From: an uncultured bacterium
GTDB lineage: Bacteria > Verrucomicrobiota > Lentisphaeria > Oligosphaerales > Oligosphaeraceae
NCBI GenBank assembly: GCA_900548225.1
Contig: URJM01000001.1
Coordinates: 8,431 to 72,430 of the forward strand
DNA: 64,000 nucleotides
Reading direction: 5' to 3'
The position numbers were made by a program, and so were the translations under genes. The stretch's first letter is position 1, and every line of letters begins with the position of its first letter. Of the stretch, positions 1 to 10,100 are shown piece by piece. Under the pieces are notes generated by a model. The model was not told the origin of the DNA, did not search any database, and worked only from the letters and a program-made list of their open reading frames with translations.

Positions 1-233
1 CGCCCGACGCCTTTGCGAAGATCCTGGCGATTTTCGAGGCCAACGGGATTGTCGCGACCGAGTCGACCCTGGCGATGATTCCGGATTCGACGACGATGGT
101 CTCCGACCTTGGCACCGCCAAGAGCGTCCAGAAGTTCGTCGATGCGCTTGAGGACTACGACGACTGCCAGGCGGTCTACCACGACATGGAGCTTTCCGAC
201 GATGTCGCGGAGGCGCTGGCCGAAGAGGAGTAG
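1..233 (+). CDS. yebC: YebC/PmpR-family regulator, C-terminal end (partial)
   Basis: The window opens inside this gene and holds its last 76 codons (reading from base 3). The end of the protein, with LEDYDDCQAVYHDMEL shortly before an acidic tail, matches the well-conserved C-terminus of the YebC/TACO1 family (LED-x-DDVQ-x-VY-x-N in most members). YebC proteins are cytoplasmic; family members act as transcription regulators or help ribosomes through difficult codon runs. The gene is followed by a strong intrinsic terminator, so it ends its own transcript. The N-terminal domains cannot be checked here. Confidence 0.85.
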   Translation, partial: PDAFAKILAIFEANGIVATESTLAMIPDSTTMVSDLGTAKSVQKFVDALEDYDDCQAVYHDMELSDDVAEALAEEE

Positions 234-290
234 TTGATTCGCGCCGCGGCTCCAGCCCGTTTCATCTGGGGGCGCGCATTCTAGTTAAGG

Positions 291-332
291 AGGCCACGCT
301 GCAGGACGATTTCCCTCGGCGTGGCCTTTTTT
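291..332 (+). terminator. Rho-independent terminator after yebC
   Basis: A perfect 9-bp stem (AGGCCACGC, 291-299, with GCGTGGCCT, 319-327) is followed by a run of six T ending at 332. It separates yebC from the TIM-barrel gene that starts at 369. Confidence 0.85.
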
Positions 333-368
333 CAGTCATCCACAATCCAATCAAGAGGACTTACAGCC

Positions 369-1229
369 ATGTCAATCAGGATCGGCACCATCATCGCCAT
401 GCATGCGGACTTTGACTGCAGCCACATCTTTGACCGCCTTTCATCATTTGGCCTTTCCACCTGCCAGATCAACAACTGGCACACCTCCCTTTACGAGGAC
501 AAGGCGAAGACAGCCGAGTGCGCGCGCGTGATTCGCGAGCAGATGGAGCTGAAGGGCGTCCGTCCTTCGGCGCTTTGGGCTGGCTACAGCGGCCACGTCT
601 ACTGGAATTTCACGGAGGGGCCGGTGTCGATGGGGCTTGTCCCCCCGATGTACCGCAGCCAGCGCATTGCCGATTTGCGCCATGGGGCGGACTTCTGCAA
701 GTCCCTTGGGCTTCAGGCGATAATCACCCATTGCGGATTCATTCCCGAAAACATGACCGACCCGGAGTTCCTGCCGACGGTCATGGCGATTGGCGAGGTG
801 GCGGAATACTGCAAGTCCCTTGGACTGGGATTCTGGTTTGAGACCGGGCAGGAGACGCCCGTCACCCTGCTGAGGACAATCCAGAAGCTGGAATCCCTTG
901 GCATTGACAACCTTGGCATCAACCTCGACCCGTCAAACCTCCTGCTCTACGGCAAGGGCAACCCCATTGACGCGCTGGATGTCTTCGGGAAGTATGTGCG
1001 CAACATCCATGTCAAGGACGGATGCGTCCCGACCAATGGCCAGAACCTTGGCGAGGAGAAGCAGGTTGGCAAGGGCATGGTCGACTTCCCGAGGTTTGTG
1101 AAGAGGCTTCTTGAGATTGGCTTCGACGGCGAATTCATCATCGAGCGTGAGATCGAGGAGAGCGAGGAGCAGGCACGGGACATCCGGGAGACAATCAGCA
1201 ACCTCAGGAAGTGGGCGGGGGAGGCGTAG
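369..1229 (+). CDS. Sugar phosphate isomerase/epimerase-like TIM-barrel protein
   Basis: A 286-residue protein of the xylose-isomerase-like TIM-barrel superfamily (AP endonuclease 2 fold). The conserved metal-site strands are visible: FETGQET near the middle, GINLDPSN, NIHVKDG, and a C-terminal FDGEFIIERE strand. These supply the Glu/Asp/His ligands typical of sugar isomerases and epimerases. The ATG at 369 is preferred over a GTG at 321 because an AGAGGA ribosome site lies about ten bases before it, and because 321 falls within the yebC terminator. The substrate cannot be deduced. No signal peptide is present, so it should act in the cytoplasm. It is a distant relative of the gene at 18788-19597. 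Confidence 0.8.
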   Translation: MSIRIGTIIAMHADFDCSHIFDRLSSFGLSTCQINNWHTSLYEDKAKTAECARVIREQMELKGVRPSALWAGYSGHVYWNFTEGPVSMGLVPPMYRSQRIADLRHGADFCKSLGLQAIITHCGFIPENMTDPEFLPTVMAIGEVAEYCKSLGLGFWFETGQETPVTLLRTIQKLESLGIDNLGINLDPSNLLLYGKGNPIDALDVFGKYVRNIHVKDGCVPTNGQNLGEEKQVGKGMVDFPRFVKRLLEIGFDGEFIIEREIEESEEQARDIRETISNLRKWAGEA

Positions 1230-1247
1230 CCCTCGGCCAGGCGGCTC

Positions 1248-1931
1248 ATGCGGGTGCCCCTCCCAGAACCACTCTACCTTGACAACCATGTGCTTGTCCT
1301 GGACAAGCCCTGGGGGCTTTTGACGCAGCCGTCAGGGCAGGGGGAGGATGTGGACTCCCTGGAGTCGCGGGGCAAGTTCCTGGTCAGGGAGCGTTTCGGC
1401 AAGCCTGGGAATGTCTTTCTCGAGGCCGTCCACAGAATCGACCAGGTTGTCGGCGGCGTCGTGCTCTTTGCCCGGACGAGCAAGGGGCTTTCGCGGCTGA
1501 ATGCGTCCCAGCGCGGGAAGGAGTTCAGGAAGCGCTACCTGGCGCTTGTCTGCGGCGACCTTCCCGACGGGGCGGGGCGCCTGGAGGATTATCTTCTGCA
1601 TCTTCCAGGCGAGCGGCATTCCCGCATTGTCCCTGCGGGGACTCCCGGCGCGTTGCGCTGTCTTCTCAGTTATCGCCTGCTCCGCCGTCTGCCAGGCGCA
1701 TCCCTGGTCGAAGTCGAGCTGGAGACTGGGCGCCATCATCAGATACGCGCCCAGCTTTCGCATTCAGGGCATCCGATATGCGGCGACTTGAAATATGGCG
1801 CGTCCGAGGCGAGCAGGAGCCTTGCGCCGGAGGGTGGCATTGCGCTTCTCTCCTGGAAGCTCGACTTCCCCCACCCTGTGACGCGCGAGACGATCTCCGT
1901 GCAGTCGGGGCTCTCCCTGGTTCCCCGCTGA
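1248..1931 (+). CDS. RluA-family pseudouridine synthase
   Basis: A 227-residue protein that begins directly with the catalytic fold and lacks an S4 domain. It shows the RluA-family hallmarks: DKPWGLLTQPS near the N-terminus, the HRID motif carrying the catalytic Asp (most members have HRLD), and ETGRHHQIRAQLSHSGHPICGD near the C-terminus (read here as two pieces, ETGRHHQIR and AQLSHSGHPI). Such enzymes isomerise uridine to pseudouridine in rRNA or tRNA. The short, S4-less form resembles TruC/RluA-type enzymes, but the RNA target cannot be assigned from the sequence. It starts 18 bases after the previous stop codon and may be co-transcribed with it. Confidence 0.88.
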   Translation: MRVPLPEPLYLDNHVLVLDKPWGLLTQPSGQGEDVDSLESRGKFLVRERFGKPGNVFLEAVHRIDQVVGGVVLFARTSKGLSRLNASQRGKEFRKRYLALVCGDLPDGAGRLEDYLLHLPGERHSRIVPAGTPGALRCLLSYRLLRRLPGASLVEVELETGRHHQIRAQLSHSGHPICGDLKYGASEASRSLAPEGGIALLSWKLDFPHPVTRETISVQSGLSLVPR

Positions 1932-2066
1932 GAGGAGCCTGTCTTTTTTTTATAAAAAAGTTCCGTTTCAAGGCAATAATCCCCTTGAAAGGGAGTTTAT
2001 GCTCGTGTTACTGAAAACGAGAAAAGGCAATCATCGCTTCACATACCGCATTACGACATCAAGACA

Positions 2067-3440
2067 ATGAATCTCAGGATACAAATCAACCGTGGGTTGC
2101 TGGCGGCGCTTGCCGTGTCATGCATCGTTCTCCTTCCAGGGTGCACAACAGTCCGTGAGGCACGGAAAGTCCAGCGTGATGAAGTGCCGAGGCTTCCAGG
2201 CGAATACACCATGCCCGCCATTGACGCTGGAATCGAGGCTGGAGCGGTTCTCTCCCTCTCCCAGCTTGAGGAGATTGCGCTGAAGTGCAGCCCGTCGATG
2301 CTCCAGTCCTCGCTGGCCGTGGAGCAGGCCCGCATTTCGCTTGCGAATGCGAAGGCCGGCTACCTTCCGACCCTCTCCTCCTCCGTCGGGCACTCCCGTG
2401 CCACCCGCAACACCGACCGCCACAGCGGAACCACCCACAATAACGGGGCATACAACGGCGGGTTGAACATGAGCCTCACCCTCTATGACTTCGGGCGCAC
2501 CAGCGCCAGGGTGCGCCAGGCGCAGGATTCCCTTGCCGCCGCCCTCAAGGAGTATGACCAGCGCCGTTCCGCAATCGTCTACGGCGTCCGCCAGGCGTAT
2601 TTTGAACTTCGCCGTGCGATTGAGCTTCATGCGGTGGCCGTCGAGTCCGTCGGGCAGTACAGCGACCACCTTGAGCAGATGAAGGTGAAGCGTGAGATAG
2701 GCGAGTCCATTGAATACGATGTTCTCAAGGCCGAGGTGGACTACCAGAGTGCCCGTCTCGAGGAGATTTCCACCGCGAACTCCGTCTCTACCGGCTGGGC
2801 GAACCTGAATCTGGCGTTGGGCCTTGCGGAGACTCCTGAATACAAGCTTGGGGACTGCAATGTGCGCGAATACCAGCAGGATGCGGATGAGCTGATGGCG
2901 ACCGCCCGTGAGCGCGAGCCCTCCCTGGCTGCGTTGCGCTACAACGTGAACGTGGCATCCGGCGCCCTTGACGAGTCCATTGCCGACCTCTATCCCGACC
3001 TGACATTCTCCCTGGGCGGCAGCGTTTCCGGCCGCAATCCCGCCCTCCCGTGGCTGTGGAACCTTTCAAGCGGGATTTCGCTTGGCGAGAACATCTTCAA
3101 TGGCGGCAGGACATGCAATGCGATCAGGCAGGCGACGATTTCGCTCCAGATTGCCCGTAGCCGTTATGCGGCGGCTGAGCAGACCATGTACCGTGACATC
3201 CGGAGTGCGGTTCTCAACAGCAGCCGTGCGAAGCAGTCCCAGGAGGTTGCAAACCTTAAGGCGAAGAGTGCCGAGCGCAACCTCGAGATTACCAACGAGA
3301 AGTTCCGCAACGGCAAGGCGACCAGCGTCGACCGCACCGATGCCCAGGTCTCCCTTTCATCCGCGAAGGCGCAGGCAGTCAACGCATACTTTGACTACCT
3401 TGAGGCCCAGGCCACGATAGCGAAGCTGATTGGCGAGTAG
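2067..3440 (+). CDS. TolC-family outer-membrane efflux lipoprotein (MacAB partner)
   Basis: A 457-residue outer-membrane channel protein. The N-terminus is a lipoprotein signal with lipobox LLPGC (Cys about residue 26), so the mature protein is probably lipid-anchored as OprM-like channels are. Two OEP repeats follow, each rich in long helices (for example LRQAYFELRRAIELHAVAVE-type heptads in the first half and RSRYAAAEQTMYRDIRSAV in the second). It is the first gene of a four-gene operon with a membrane-fusion protein, an ATPase and a permease, so it should be the exit duct of a MacAB-type pump. Upstream (1966-1990) there is an 8-bp inverted repeat without a clear T tract. No strong Shine-Dalgarno is visible. 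Confidence 0.9.
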   Translation: MNLRIQINRGLLAALAVSCIVLLPGCTTVREARKVQRDEVPRLPGEYTMPAIDAGIEAGAVLSLSQLEEIALKCSPSMLQSSLAVEQARISLANAKAGYLPTLSSSVGHSRATRNTDRHSGTTHNNGAYNGGLNMSLTLYDFGRTSARVRQAQDSLAAALKEYDQRRSAIVYGVRQAYFELRRAIELHAVAVESVGQYSDHLEQMKVKREIGESIEYDVLKAEVDYQSARLEEISTANSVSTGWANLNLALGLAETPEYKLGDCNVREYQQDADELMATAREREPSLAALRYNVNVASGALDESIADLYPDLTFSLGGSVSGRNPALPWLWNLSSGISLGENIFNGGRTCNAIRQATISLQIARSRYAAAEQTMYRDIRSAVLNSSRAKQSQEVANLKAKSAERNLEITNEKFRNGKATSVDRTDAQVSLSSAKAQAVNAYFDYLEAQATIAKLIGE

Positions 3441-3489
3441 TCCTGCGCAGTCCGAAGGAGCCAACACCGAACCGCCCATACACCGCATC

Positions 3490-4749
3490 ATGAAGAAACT
3501 ACTGAAAGCAATCCTGGTCTGCCTGGTTCTCGGAGCTGTGTTTTTCGGATACAGGTGGTACAAGAACCGTCCCAGGGCTCCGGAGCCGACCTACTATCGT
3601 AGCCAGACGGTCGGCCGTGGTTCCGTCACCCAGGAGGTTACTGCGACTGGCACGATCGGACCGATCAGGGAGGTGTCCGTCACCACCCAGGTCACCGGCA
3701 AGATCGTTTCCCTTTTTGCCGACTACAATTCCCGCATCACCGAGAACCAGGTGATAGCCTTGATTGACCCCGACACCTACGAATCTGCCCTTGCCAGCGC
3801 CCGTGCCCAGCTCAAGAGCAACGAGGCGACTCTTGAGCGCACCAGGAGCCAGCTTTGGCTTGCGGAGCGGGAGCTTTCGCGCCAGAAGAGGCTTTACGAG
3901 AGGGAGATGACGACCGAGAGCGACCTTGACAACGCCCAGGCGAGCTACGACCAGTTGACTGCGACCGTCAAGAGCAACGAGGCCGCCATCGAGCAGTCGA
4001 AGGCCAGCGTCGCCACTGCCGAGAAGAACCTTGCCGACTGCACGATCACCTCGCCGGTCACTGGCATTGTCATCGACAGGTCAGTCGAGGAGGGTCAGAC
4101 CGTGGTTTCCTCGATGAGCGCGTCGGGTCTTTTCACTGTTGCCACCGAGCTTACCCGTGTCCAGGTCGAGGCGTCGATCCCCGAGGCTGACATAGGGGAG
4201 ATTGAGGTAGGCCAGGATGTGGTCTTCACGGTTGACGCCTACAAGAAGAAGAGATTCACAGGCAAGGTCACCCAGATTCGCCTGGCGAGTGTCACCACCT
4301 CCAACGTAGTCACCTATCCAGTCATCATCGAAGCCGATAATCCCGACGAGCGCCTTTTCCCGAGCATGACCGCGAACCTCTCCGTGATTGTCAGAGAGGA
4401 CAAGGACAAGGTAATCCTCCCGAATGCCGCCACCCGTTTCACACCGGCCGCGGGGGAGGTCCCCCCCGACATGGCGGCGGCGGAGTCCGAGGATGAATCC
4501 GGCGACTGGGATGTGGTCTGGGTTGCGGACTCTATGACTTCGATTCATCCTGTGCGTGTCCGCCTTGGCATCACCGACAGCATCAACACCGTAGTCGAGG
4601 AGAGCAGCGAGGATTTGGTCGGGAAGCAGATCGTGGTCGGTCGCCAGAGTGCGGCCGCAGTCCAGGAGTCTGGCACCAACAACCCCTTCATGCCGAAGCG
4701 TCCCAACAGAAGGAGGGGCGGCGGCCCTCCCGGACCTCCTCCGAGATGA
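3490..4749 (+). CDS. MacA-like periplasmic adaptor (membrane-fusion protein)
   Basis: A 419-residue adaptor with one N-terminal membrane anchor (LLKAILVCLVLGAVFFGY), a lipoyl/barrel-sandwich half (GTIGPIREVSVTTQVTGKIV), a long coiled-coil hairpin (about residues 90-190, rich in SNEA/LERTRSQ repeats), the second lipoyl half (TITSPVTGIVIDRSVEEGQTV) and beta-barrel plus membrane-proximal domains. The C-terminus ends in a Pro/Gly/Arg-rich tail. The family links an inner-membrane transporter to TolC. The ATG at 3490 is the only plausible start before the signal anchor; an in-frame TTG at 3430 would add a meaningless leader and overlap the previous gene. An AAGGAG lies unusually far (29 bases) upstream. 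Confidence 0.9.
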   Translation: MKKLLKAILVCLVLGAVFFGYRWYKNRPRAPEPTYYRSQTVGRGSVTQEVTATGTIGPIREVSVTTQVTGKIVSLFADYNSRITENQVIALIDPDTYESALASARAQLKSNEATLERTRSQLWLAERELSRQKRLYEREMTTESDLDNAQASYDQLTATVKSNEAAIEQSKASVATAEKNLADCTITSPVTGIVIDRSVEEGQTVVSSMSASGLFTVATELTRVQVEASIPEADIGEIEVGQDVVFTVDAYKKKRFTGKVTQIRLASVTTSNVVTYPVIIEADNPDERLFPSMTANLSVIVREDKDKVILPNAATRFTPAAGEVPPDMAAAESEDESGDWDVVWVADSMTSIHPVRVRLGITDSINTVVEESSEDLVGKQIVVGRQSAAAVQESGTNNPFMPKRPNRRRGGGPPGPPPR

Positions 4750-4823
4750 TCTCCTGAGGGTGGCGTTGCGTGCGCCGTCCATCCGTCTGCGAGTTTTCCC
4801 CCAACCATCACATTTCATTCCGA

Positions 4824-5531
4824 ATGCTGATAGAAATCAAGGACATGTTCAAGACCTACACCCTGGGCGACAGCGTTGTGAACGCCCTGGGCGGTGTGTC
4901 GCTGTCGGTTGACTACGGGGAATTCGTTGCCATCATGGGGCATTCCGGCTCTGGCAAGAGCACGATGCTGAACATACTTGGCGCATTGGACACGCCCACC
5001 AGCGGGAGCTACAAGCTGGACGGGCGCGAGGTCTCCACGATGTCGCGCAACGAGCTGGCGCTTTTCCGCAACCAGAAGCTCGGCTTCGTCTTCCAGAACT
5101 TCAATCTTCTTCCCCGCACGAGTGCGGTGGAGCAGGTGGAGCTTCCGGCCTTCTATGGCGGTTCGTCTCTCTCCGCGAGGGATCGCCGCAGGCGTGCAAT
5201 CGAGCTTCTGGAGCTTGTGGGGCTTGGAGGCCGCCTCTACCATACGCCGGCGCAGCTTTCCGGCGGCCAGCAGCAGAGGGTCGCCATCGCCCGGGCGCTG
5301 ATGAACAACCCGCCAGTCATCCTGGCTGACGAGCCAACGGGTAATCTTGACACCAAGTCATCGATTGAAATCATCACCTTCCTGCAGCAACTGAACTCCC
5401 AGGGAATAACGATTGTGATGGTCACCCATGAGGACGACATAGCCGCCTACGCGAAGCGGAGGATTGTCATGAGGGACGGAGTGATTGTCCGTGAGGACGA
5501 CCCATCCAAGGGAGGCAAGGGGGAGATATGA
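4824..5531 (+). CDS. MacB/LolD-type ABC transporter ATPase
   Basis: A 235-residue ATP-binding subunit. It has Walker [10 protein letters not shown], the Q-loop in [13 protein letters not shown], signature [15 protein letters not shown], Walker [13 protein letters not shown] and the H-loop MVTHE. The FNLLP and EPTGNLD sequences are typical of the MacB/LolD/FtsE subfamily, which powers mechanotransmission transporters. In E. coli MacB the ATPase and permease are one chain; here they are separate genes that overlap by four bases (ATGA at 5528-5531). The ATG at 4824 was chosen because the family starts just there; the longer reading frame from 4770 adds an unrelated leader. No Shine-Dalgarno is visible. 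Confidence 0.93.
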   Translation: MLIEIKDMFKTYTLGDSVVNALGGVSLSVDYGEFVAIMGHSGSGKSTMLNILGALDTPTSGSYKLDGREVSTMSRNELALFRNQKLGFVFQNFNLLPRTSAVEQVELPAFYGGSSLSARDRRRRAIELLELVGLGGRLYHTPAQLSGGQQQRVAIARALMNNPPVILADEPTGNLDTKSSIEIITFLQQLNSQGITIVMVTHEDDIAAYAKRRIVMRDGVIVREDDPSKGGKGEI

Positions 5532-6760
5532 GCCTGCTAATGATATTCAGGGTTGCGTTGCGTGCGATTTGGCGCAACAAGGTGCGCAGTCTTCTGACGG
5601 CGCTGGGCATCATCGTCGGCATCGCGGCCGTGATTGCGGTCATTGCCATCGGCACAGGCGCCGGCGAGCAGATGAAGAGTTCCATCAACTCCATGGGAAA
5701 CAACCTTGTCATGATTTTCCCGAACTTCATGCGCTCCAGCGGAGTCAGCCTCGGCGCAGGCGCCGCCAACACGCTTACCGCCGCCGACGGCGAGCAGATC
5801 GAGAAGGACTTCCCGAATCTCGTCGCGGGGCAGACTCCCATGGTCCGAAAGGGCAACGCCCAGGTAATCTACGAGGAGAACAACTGGGCGACCAGCATTT
5901 CCGGGGTGGGCACTGGGTTTCCGGTTGTCCGCGGATGGAATGTGGGTGAGGGCACGTTCTTCAGCGAGGACGACGTGAGCGCGGGTCGCCGGGTCCTCAT
6001 CCTGGGGCAGACGGTGGTCGACAACCTCTTCCCCAATGGCGACTCCCCCGTCGGCAAGAACATCCGCGTGATGAACATGTCCTTCAAGGTCATAGGCGTC
6101 ATGGAGAAGAAGGGCTCCAATTCGATGGGGCAGGACCAGGATGACGCAATTCTCATGCCCTACACGACTGTCAAGCGTGCAATCCAGCGGTCCACCTTCA
6201 ACAATGTCAACCAAATCCTGATTTCACTCAGGGACATGGGGGATTTGGAGGAGGCGAAGACTGAGTTCACCGCGCTTCTCAGGCAACGGCACCGCCTTGC
6301 CGACGGCAAGGAGGACGACTTCGTAATCCGCGACATGACCGAAATCACCGAGATGATGACATCGATTACTTCGACAATCACGCTGCTGCTCGGCGCAGTC
6401 GCGTCAATCTCGCTCCTGGTGGGAGGCATCGGAATCATGAACATCATGCTGGTCTCCGTCACCGAAAGAACGAAGGAAATCGGACTCAGGATGGCAATAG
6501 GCGCAAGGCCCTGGGACATTCTTCTCCAGTTTCTGCTGGAGGCCATGACGCTCGCGTGCGTCGGAGGACTCATCGGGACAATCCTCGGAGTGGTCGGGGC
6601 ACGGGCCATCGGAAACATCCAGAACTGGCCAATTACAATCACCGAAAGCTCAATCATCGGGGCATTCGCATTCTCCGCAGTCGTGGGAATCTTCTTCGGA
6701 TTCTATCCCGCCTACCGGGCAAGCAAGCTAAATCCAATAGACTGCCTGAGATACGAATGA
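5528..6760 (+). CDS. MacB-type ABC permease (MacB core plus FtsX domain)
   Basis: A 410-residue permease with an N-terminal membrane segment (LLTALGIIVGIAAVIAVIA), a large periplasmic MacB core domain (about residues 45-270), and a C-terminal FtsX domain with three membrane helices (around 285-305, 335-360 and 375-400). It ends in YPAYRASKLNPIDCLRYE, the classic tail of this family. With the ATPase it forms a mechanotransmission pump that drives substrates, already in the periplasm, through the adaptor and TolC channel. In E. coli the relatives export macrolides, heme precursors or toxin peptides; the substrate here is not predictable. Translational coupling to the ATPase is likely because of the ATGA overlap. 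Confidence 0.92.
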   Translation: MSLLMIFRVALRAIWRNKVRSLLTALGIIVGIAAVIAVIAIGTGAGEQMKSSINSMGNNLVMIFPNFMRSSGVSLGAGAANTLTAADGEQIEKDFPNLVAGQTPMVRKGNAQVIYEENNWATSISGVGTGFPVVRGWNVGEGTFFSEDDVSAGRRVLILGQTVVDNLFPNGDSPVGKNIRVMNMSFKVIGVMEKKGSNSMGQDQDDAILMPYTTVKRAIQRSTFNNVNQILISLRDMGDLEEAKTEFTALLRQRHRLADGKEDDFVIRDMTEITEMMTSITSTITLLLGAVASISLLVGGIGIMNIMLVSVTERTKEIGLRMAIGARPWDILLQFLLEAMTLACVGGLIGTILGVVGARAIGNIQNWPITITESSIIGAFAFSAVVGIFFGFYPAYRASKLNPIDCLRYE

Positions 6761-7126
6761 CGATGGGGGCGGTGTCGGGGGTAGGGCGTTTGTGTCTTTA
6801 TAACTCCTTGGTTATAAAGTAGTTATGACTATATAAGACTAGACGTGCCGTATTCGTCCCCTGCCGTGAGTTGCGCCTTTCCTCCATCCACGGCTCATAT
6901 CCTGCCACGCTTTGTTGTTCGCCATGGCGCCTGGCTCTCACGGGGGCGTCTTTTTCCTGAAAAACAGTCTTGTTTTTTTCTGTGAATTGCAGGTTTGAGG
7001 GGGAGGGGAAAACCTGGTTGTGTATACATTATGAAATGTGCCGATTGGGGGGATTCCGAGGGGGAGTCTCTGCATTGAAACAGTCGGTTGTTCCAGGGGA
7101 CTCTCAAATATTATTGGAGGTGCGCC
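6761..7126. other. Intergenic region with a perfect inverted repeat
   Basis: A 366-base gap without a convincing gene. It holds a perfect 9-bp inverted repeat, CTTTATAAC (6796-6804) and GTTATAAAG (6811-6819), with a 6-base spacer, 36 bases after the permease stop codon. It is not followed by a T run, so it may be an operator or RNA processing site rather than an intrinsic terminator. The right part (6840-7110) presumably carries the promoter of the alpha-2-macroglobulin operon, but I see no clear -35/-10 pair. Confidence 0.4.
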
Positions 7127-10100
7127 ATGACACGTGGGGCGAGGGCGTTTGTCGCCGTTCTCGTTTTGTTTTTGCTGGTTTCTGTTGTTGGAAATGCGGT
7201 TTTGCTGAAGAGGGGGGGCTCGTGCGGTGTCGTTTCCGCCGGGCGTATTGAAGTCTCCGGCGGGGCGGTGGCTGATGAAGCATATTTGCCAGGGGAGGCG
7301 TTGACGGAGCAAAAGGCTGATGAGGAGGCACCTGCGGTTGTTGCACCGACTCCTGCTCCCGTCCCTGCTCCTGCTCCTGCTCCCGTCCCTGCTCCTGCTC
7401 CTGCTCCTGCTCCGGTCGAGGTGCCTGCTCTGGTCGAGGTGCCCTTTTTGATTTCCAGTGCCTCGATGAACAGCAGTTCATGGCTGGTCATTCGTTTCAC
7501 AAAGCCTTCTCCCGTGCCATTGGGCAGGGAGAACGTCTCGATTGAGCCAGCCGTTGGGAACCTCGACGTCTACTGCTATGGTTCGGTGATGAATGTCGAA
7601 GGCGACTTCGAGCCGGGGGTTGCCTACGCTGTGACAGTATCTGCATCCGGTGAGAAGCTCACTGCGATTGTGGTGCCTCCAGACCGTCCTTCACGCGTGC
7701 GTTTCTCCTCCTCGGGGCGCCTTTTCCCGTTGTCCAACAAGTATTGGAACCTGCCTGTCCAGGCTGAGAACATTGACGGCAAGCTGAAGGTTGACGTCCG
7801 CGAGGTCTATCCCTCGTTGCTGTTGCAGTTTCTTGGCAACCAGGATGCCAGCCAGAACACCCATTTGGTTGCCTCCAGCGAACTTCCCGTCTGGAAGCTC
7901 CGCAACAAGCGCCAGAAGCTCTCCCTGGAGTTGTCCGAGGTTGGCATTGAGCGCCGTCCCGGAGTCTACCGCATTGGACTCTACGATTCCGAGCACTTCT
8001 GGAATTCCTCCAGCGAGACAGTCATCGTGACCGACCTTGGAGTCAGCGCGACCGTTTCCCCGGAGGCGGTCGCCGTCTCCGTCAGATCCCTCAGGGACAA
8101 TGAGGCTGTGGCTGGCGCGGAGGTCTCCGTCTACACGAGAAAAATCCAGCTTGCCGGCAAAGGGGAGACCGGGGATGACGGATGCGTCGTCGTGCCGTTC
8201 AAGCTGCTGGACGACAAGGAGGACGGCCTGGCGTATCTGGTTGTCAGGAAGGGGGACGACATCTCCTACTGCACCGTGATGGGCGTGGAGAAATCTCCTG
8301 TCCACGAGAAGGCGGCGCTCTTCTTCGAGCGTGGCGTGATGCGGCCTGGGGAGAGCGTCCGCTGCTATGCGTCCTTGCGGGACGAGTCATTGACGGCGAA
8401 GGGCGGCGTCCCGGCGCAGTTCACCCTTCGGAATTCCCTTGGGGACGACATTGCCCAGAAGACCGTCGTCGGGGACGCCCTGGGCGTCTACGAGGTTGAG
8501 TGGAGCCTTCCGAAGAGCTGTCCCACCGGCATGTACAGCGTCCGCATGTCTATTCCTGGCGACGGTGGCTTTGTCTATGGCAGCGGCGAGGTGTTGGTCA
8601 GCGAATACGTGCCCGACCAACTGAAGGCGAGCCTGGAGGCGGAGGTCTCCCAGGACGGCGGGCGCCTTGTGCTGGGCGGAGACGTGCGGTATTACTTCGG
8701 CGCCCCCCTCAAGGATGGCAGGATTGACATTTCCCTGGCCGCGATGCCTGTTCCATTCTCTCCGAAGGGATACGAGGGATTCACCTTTGGTCCTTCTTTG
8801 GAGGATAATGGCACTGTGCACCTTATGGACAGAGTCCGCAGCGACGGCGCCGGCAGGTACTCCGGCACGCTGGAGATTCCCGGGAGCGTGCGTGCGTCCG
8901 GGCTTCCAGTCAACTTCTGTGTGGAGGCGACCTGCAACTCCCCTGTTGGCGGCCGCCCTGTCACATCGAGGGTGGAGGTTCTGCGGCATTACCAGGAAGG
9001 CTATCTTGGTGGCTACAAGGACGACGGCGACTCCTCCAGATGCGCGGTCAAGCTGGTCTGGCTCACTGCGGATGGGAAGGAGCGCGCCTTCGATGCGTCC
9101 AGGCTGACCTACAAGCTGAACCGCCTCAGCTGGGAGTATCTTCTCAAGACAAGGACCGACGGCCGCATGGAGCGCATCTGGGAGTGCGTCGAATCGGCTG
9201 TCCACTCCGCGCCGGTCACATTGTCGGACGACGGGTGGCTTCTCCTGCCCGAGGGGATAGGCCGCGGCAGGTTCAAGCTGCTAGTCTACGAGGGCGAAAC
9301 CCAGCGTCTCCAGATGGAGTTCTGGCATTGGGGCGGCGAGAGCGGCAGCCGTCTCAAGGATCCCCGCAGCCTTGACTTTGAGCTGGACAAGGAGTCCTAT
9401 CTTCCCGGTGACCGTGCGGTCGTCTCCTTCGAGAGTCCGGTTGCGGGCACGGGAGTGGTTGTTTCCGGCCTTTCCGGGATATCGGGGCAGAGTTCCTTCC
9501 CCGTCGTTGTGGGCAGGAACACCTTCGAGCTGTCCATTCCCCCGGAGCTGAGCTACGGGCGTTGGTTCGCGACGGTCTCCGTGGCGTCGCGCGAGGACGA
9601 CGCATCCGACCCGATTCATCTTTCGGGCGAGGTGGAGCTCAAGGTGAAGCAGGATGTGCACAGGATGAAGGTGGCCATCGACATGGCGTCCGAGGGGCGC
9701 CCCGGCTCTGACCAGAAGGTTCGCGTGGCACTGTCGACCCATGATGGCAAGCCGGTTCCGGGCAAGGTGGTGGTCTGGGGAATGCAGGCCGGCGTGCTCT
9801 CGCTGACTGGCTACAAGACCCCGGATCTCTTCGAACACTTCTTCGGAAGGGTCTATTCACCCTTCAGCGCATACGACAACTACTGGATGTTCTACCCCGT
9901 GTTGAATGCGGGAACCGAGAAGATTGGCGGCGACTTCCGCATGATGGACGCGATGAAGGCGGCGTATGCCGGAGGCATCACTGAAAACCGCGAGGCGCCA
10001 GCCGCATTCACATTGGGAATCGTGGACGTGGACGACTCCGGCGTCGCCGAGCTCACGGCGAGGCTTCCCGAACACACGGGAATGCTTCGCGTGATGGCAG

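Noticed and set aside
3430..3489. Longer start (TTG at 3430) for the MacA-like protein
   Set aside because: It would overlap the previous gene and place a non-conserved leader before the membrane anchor.
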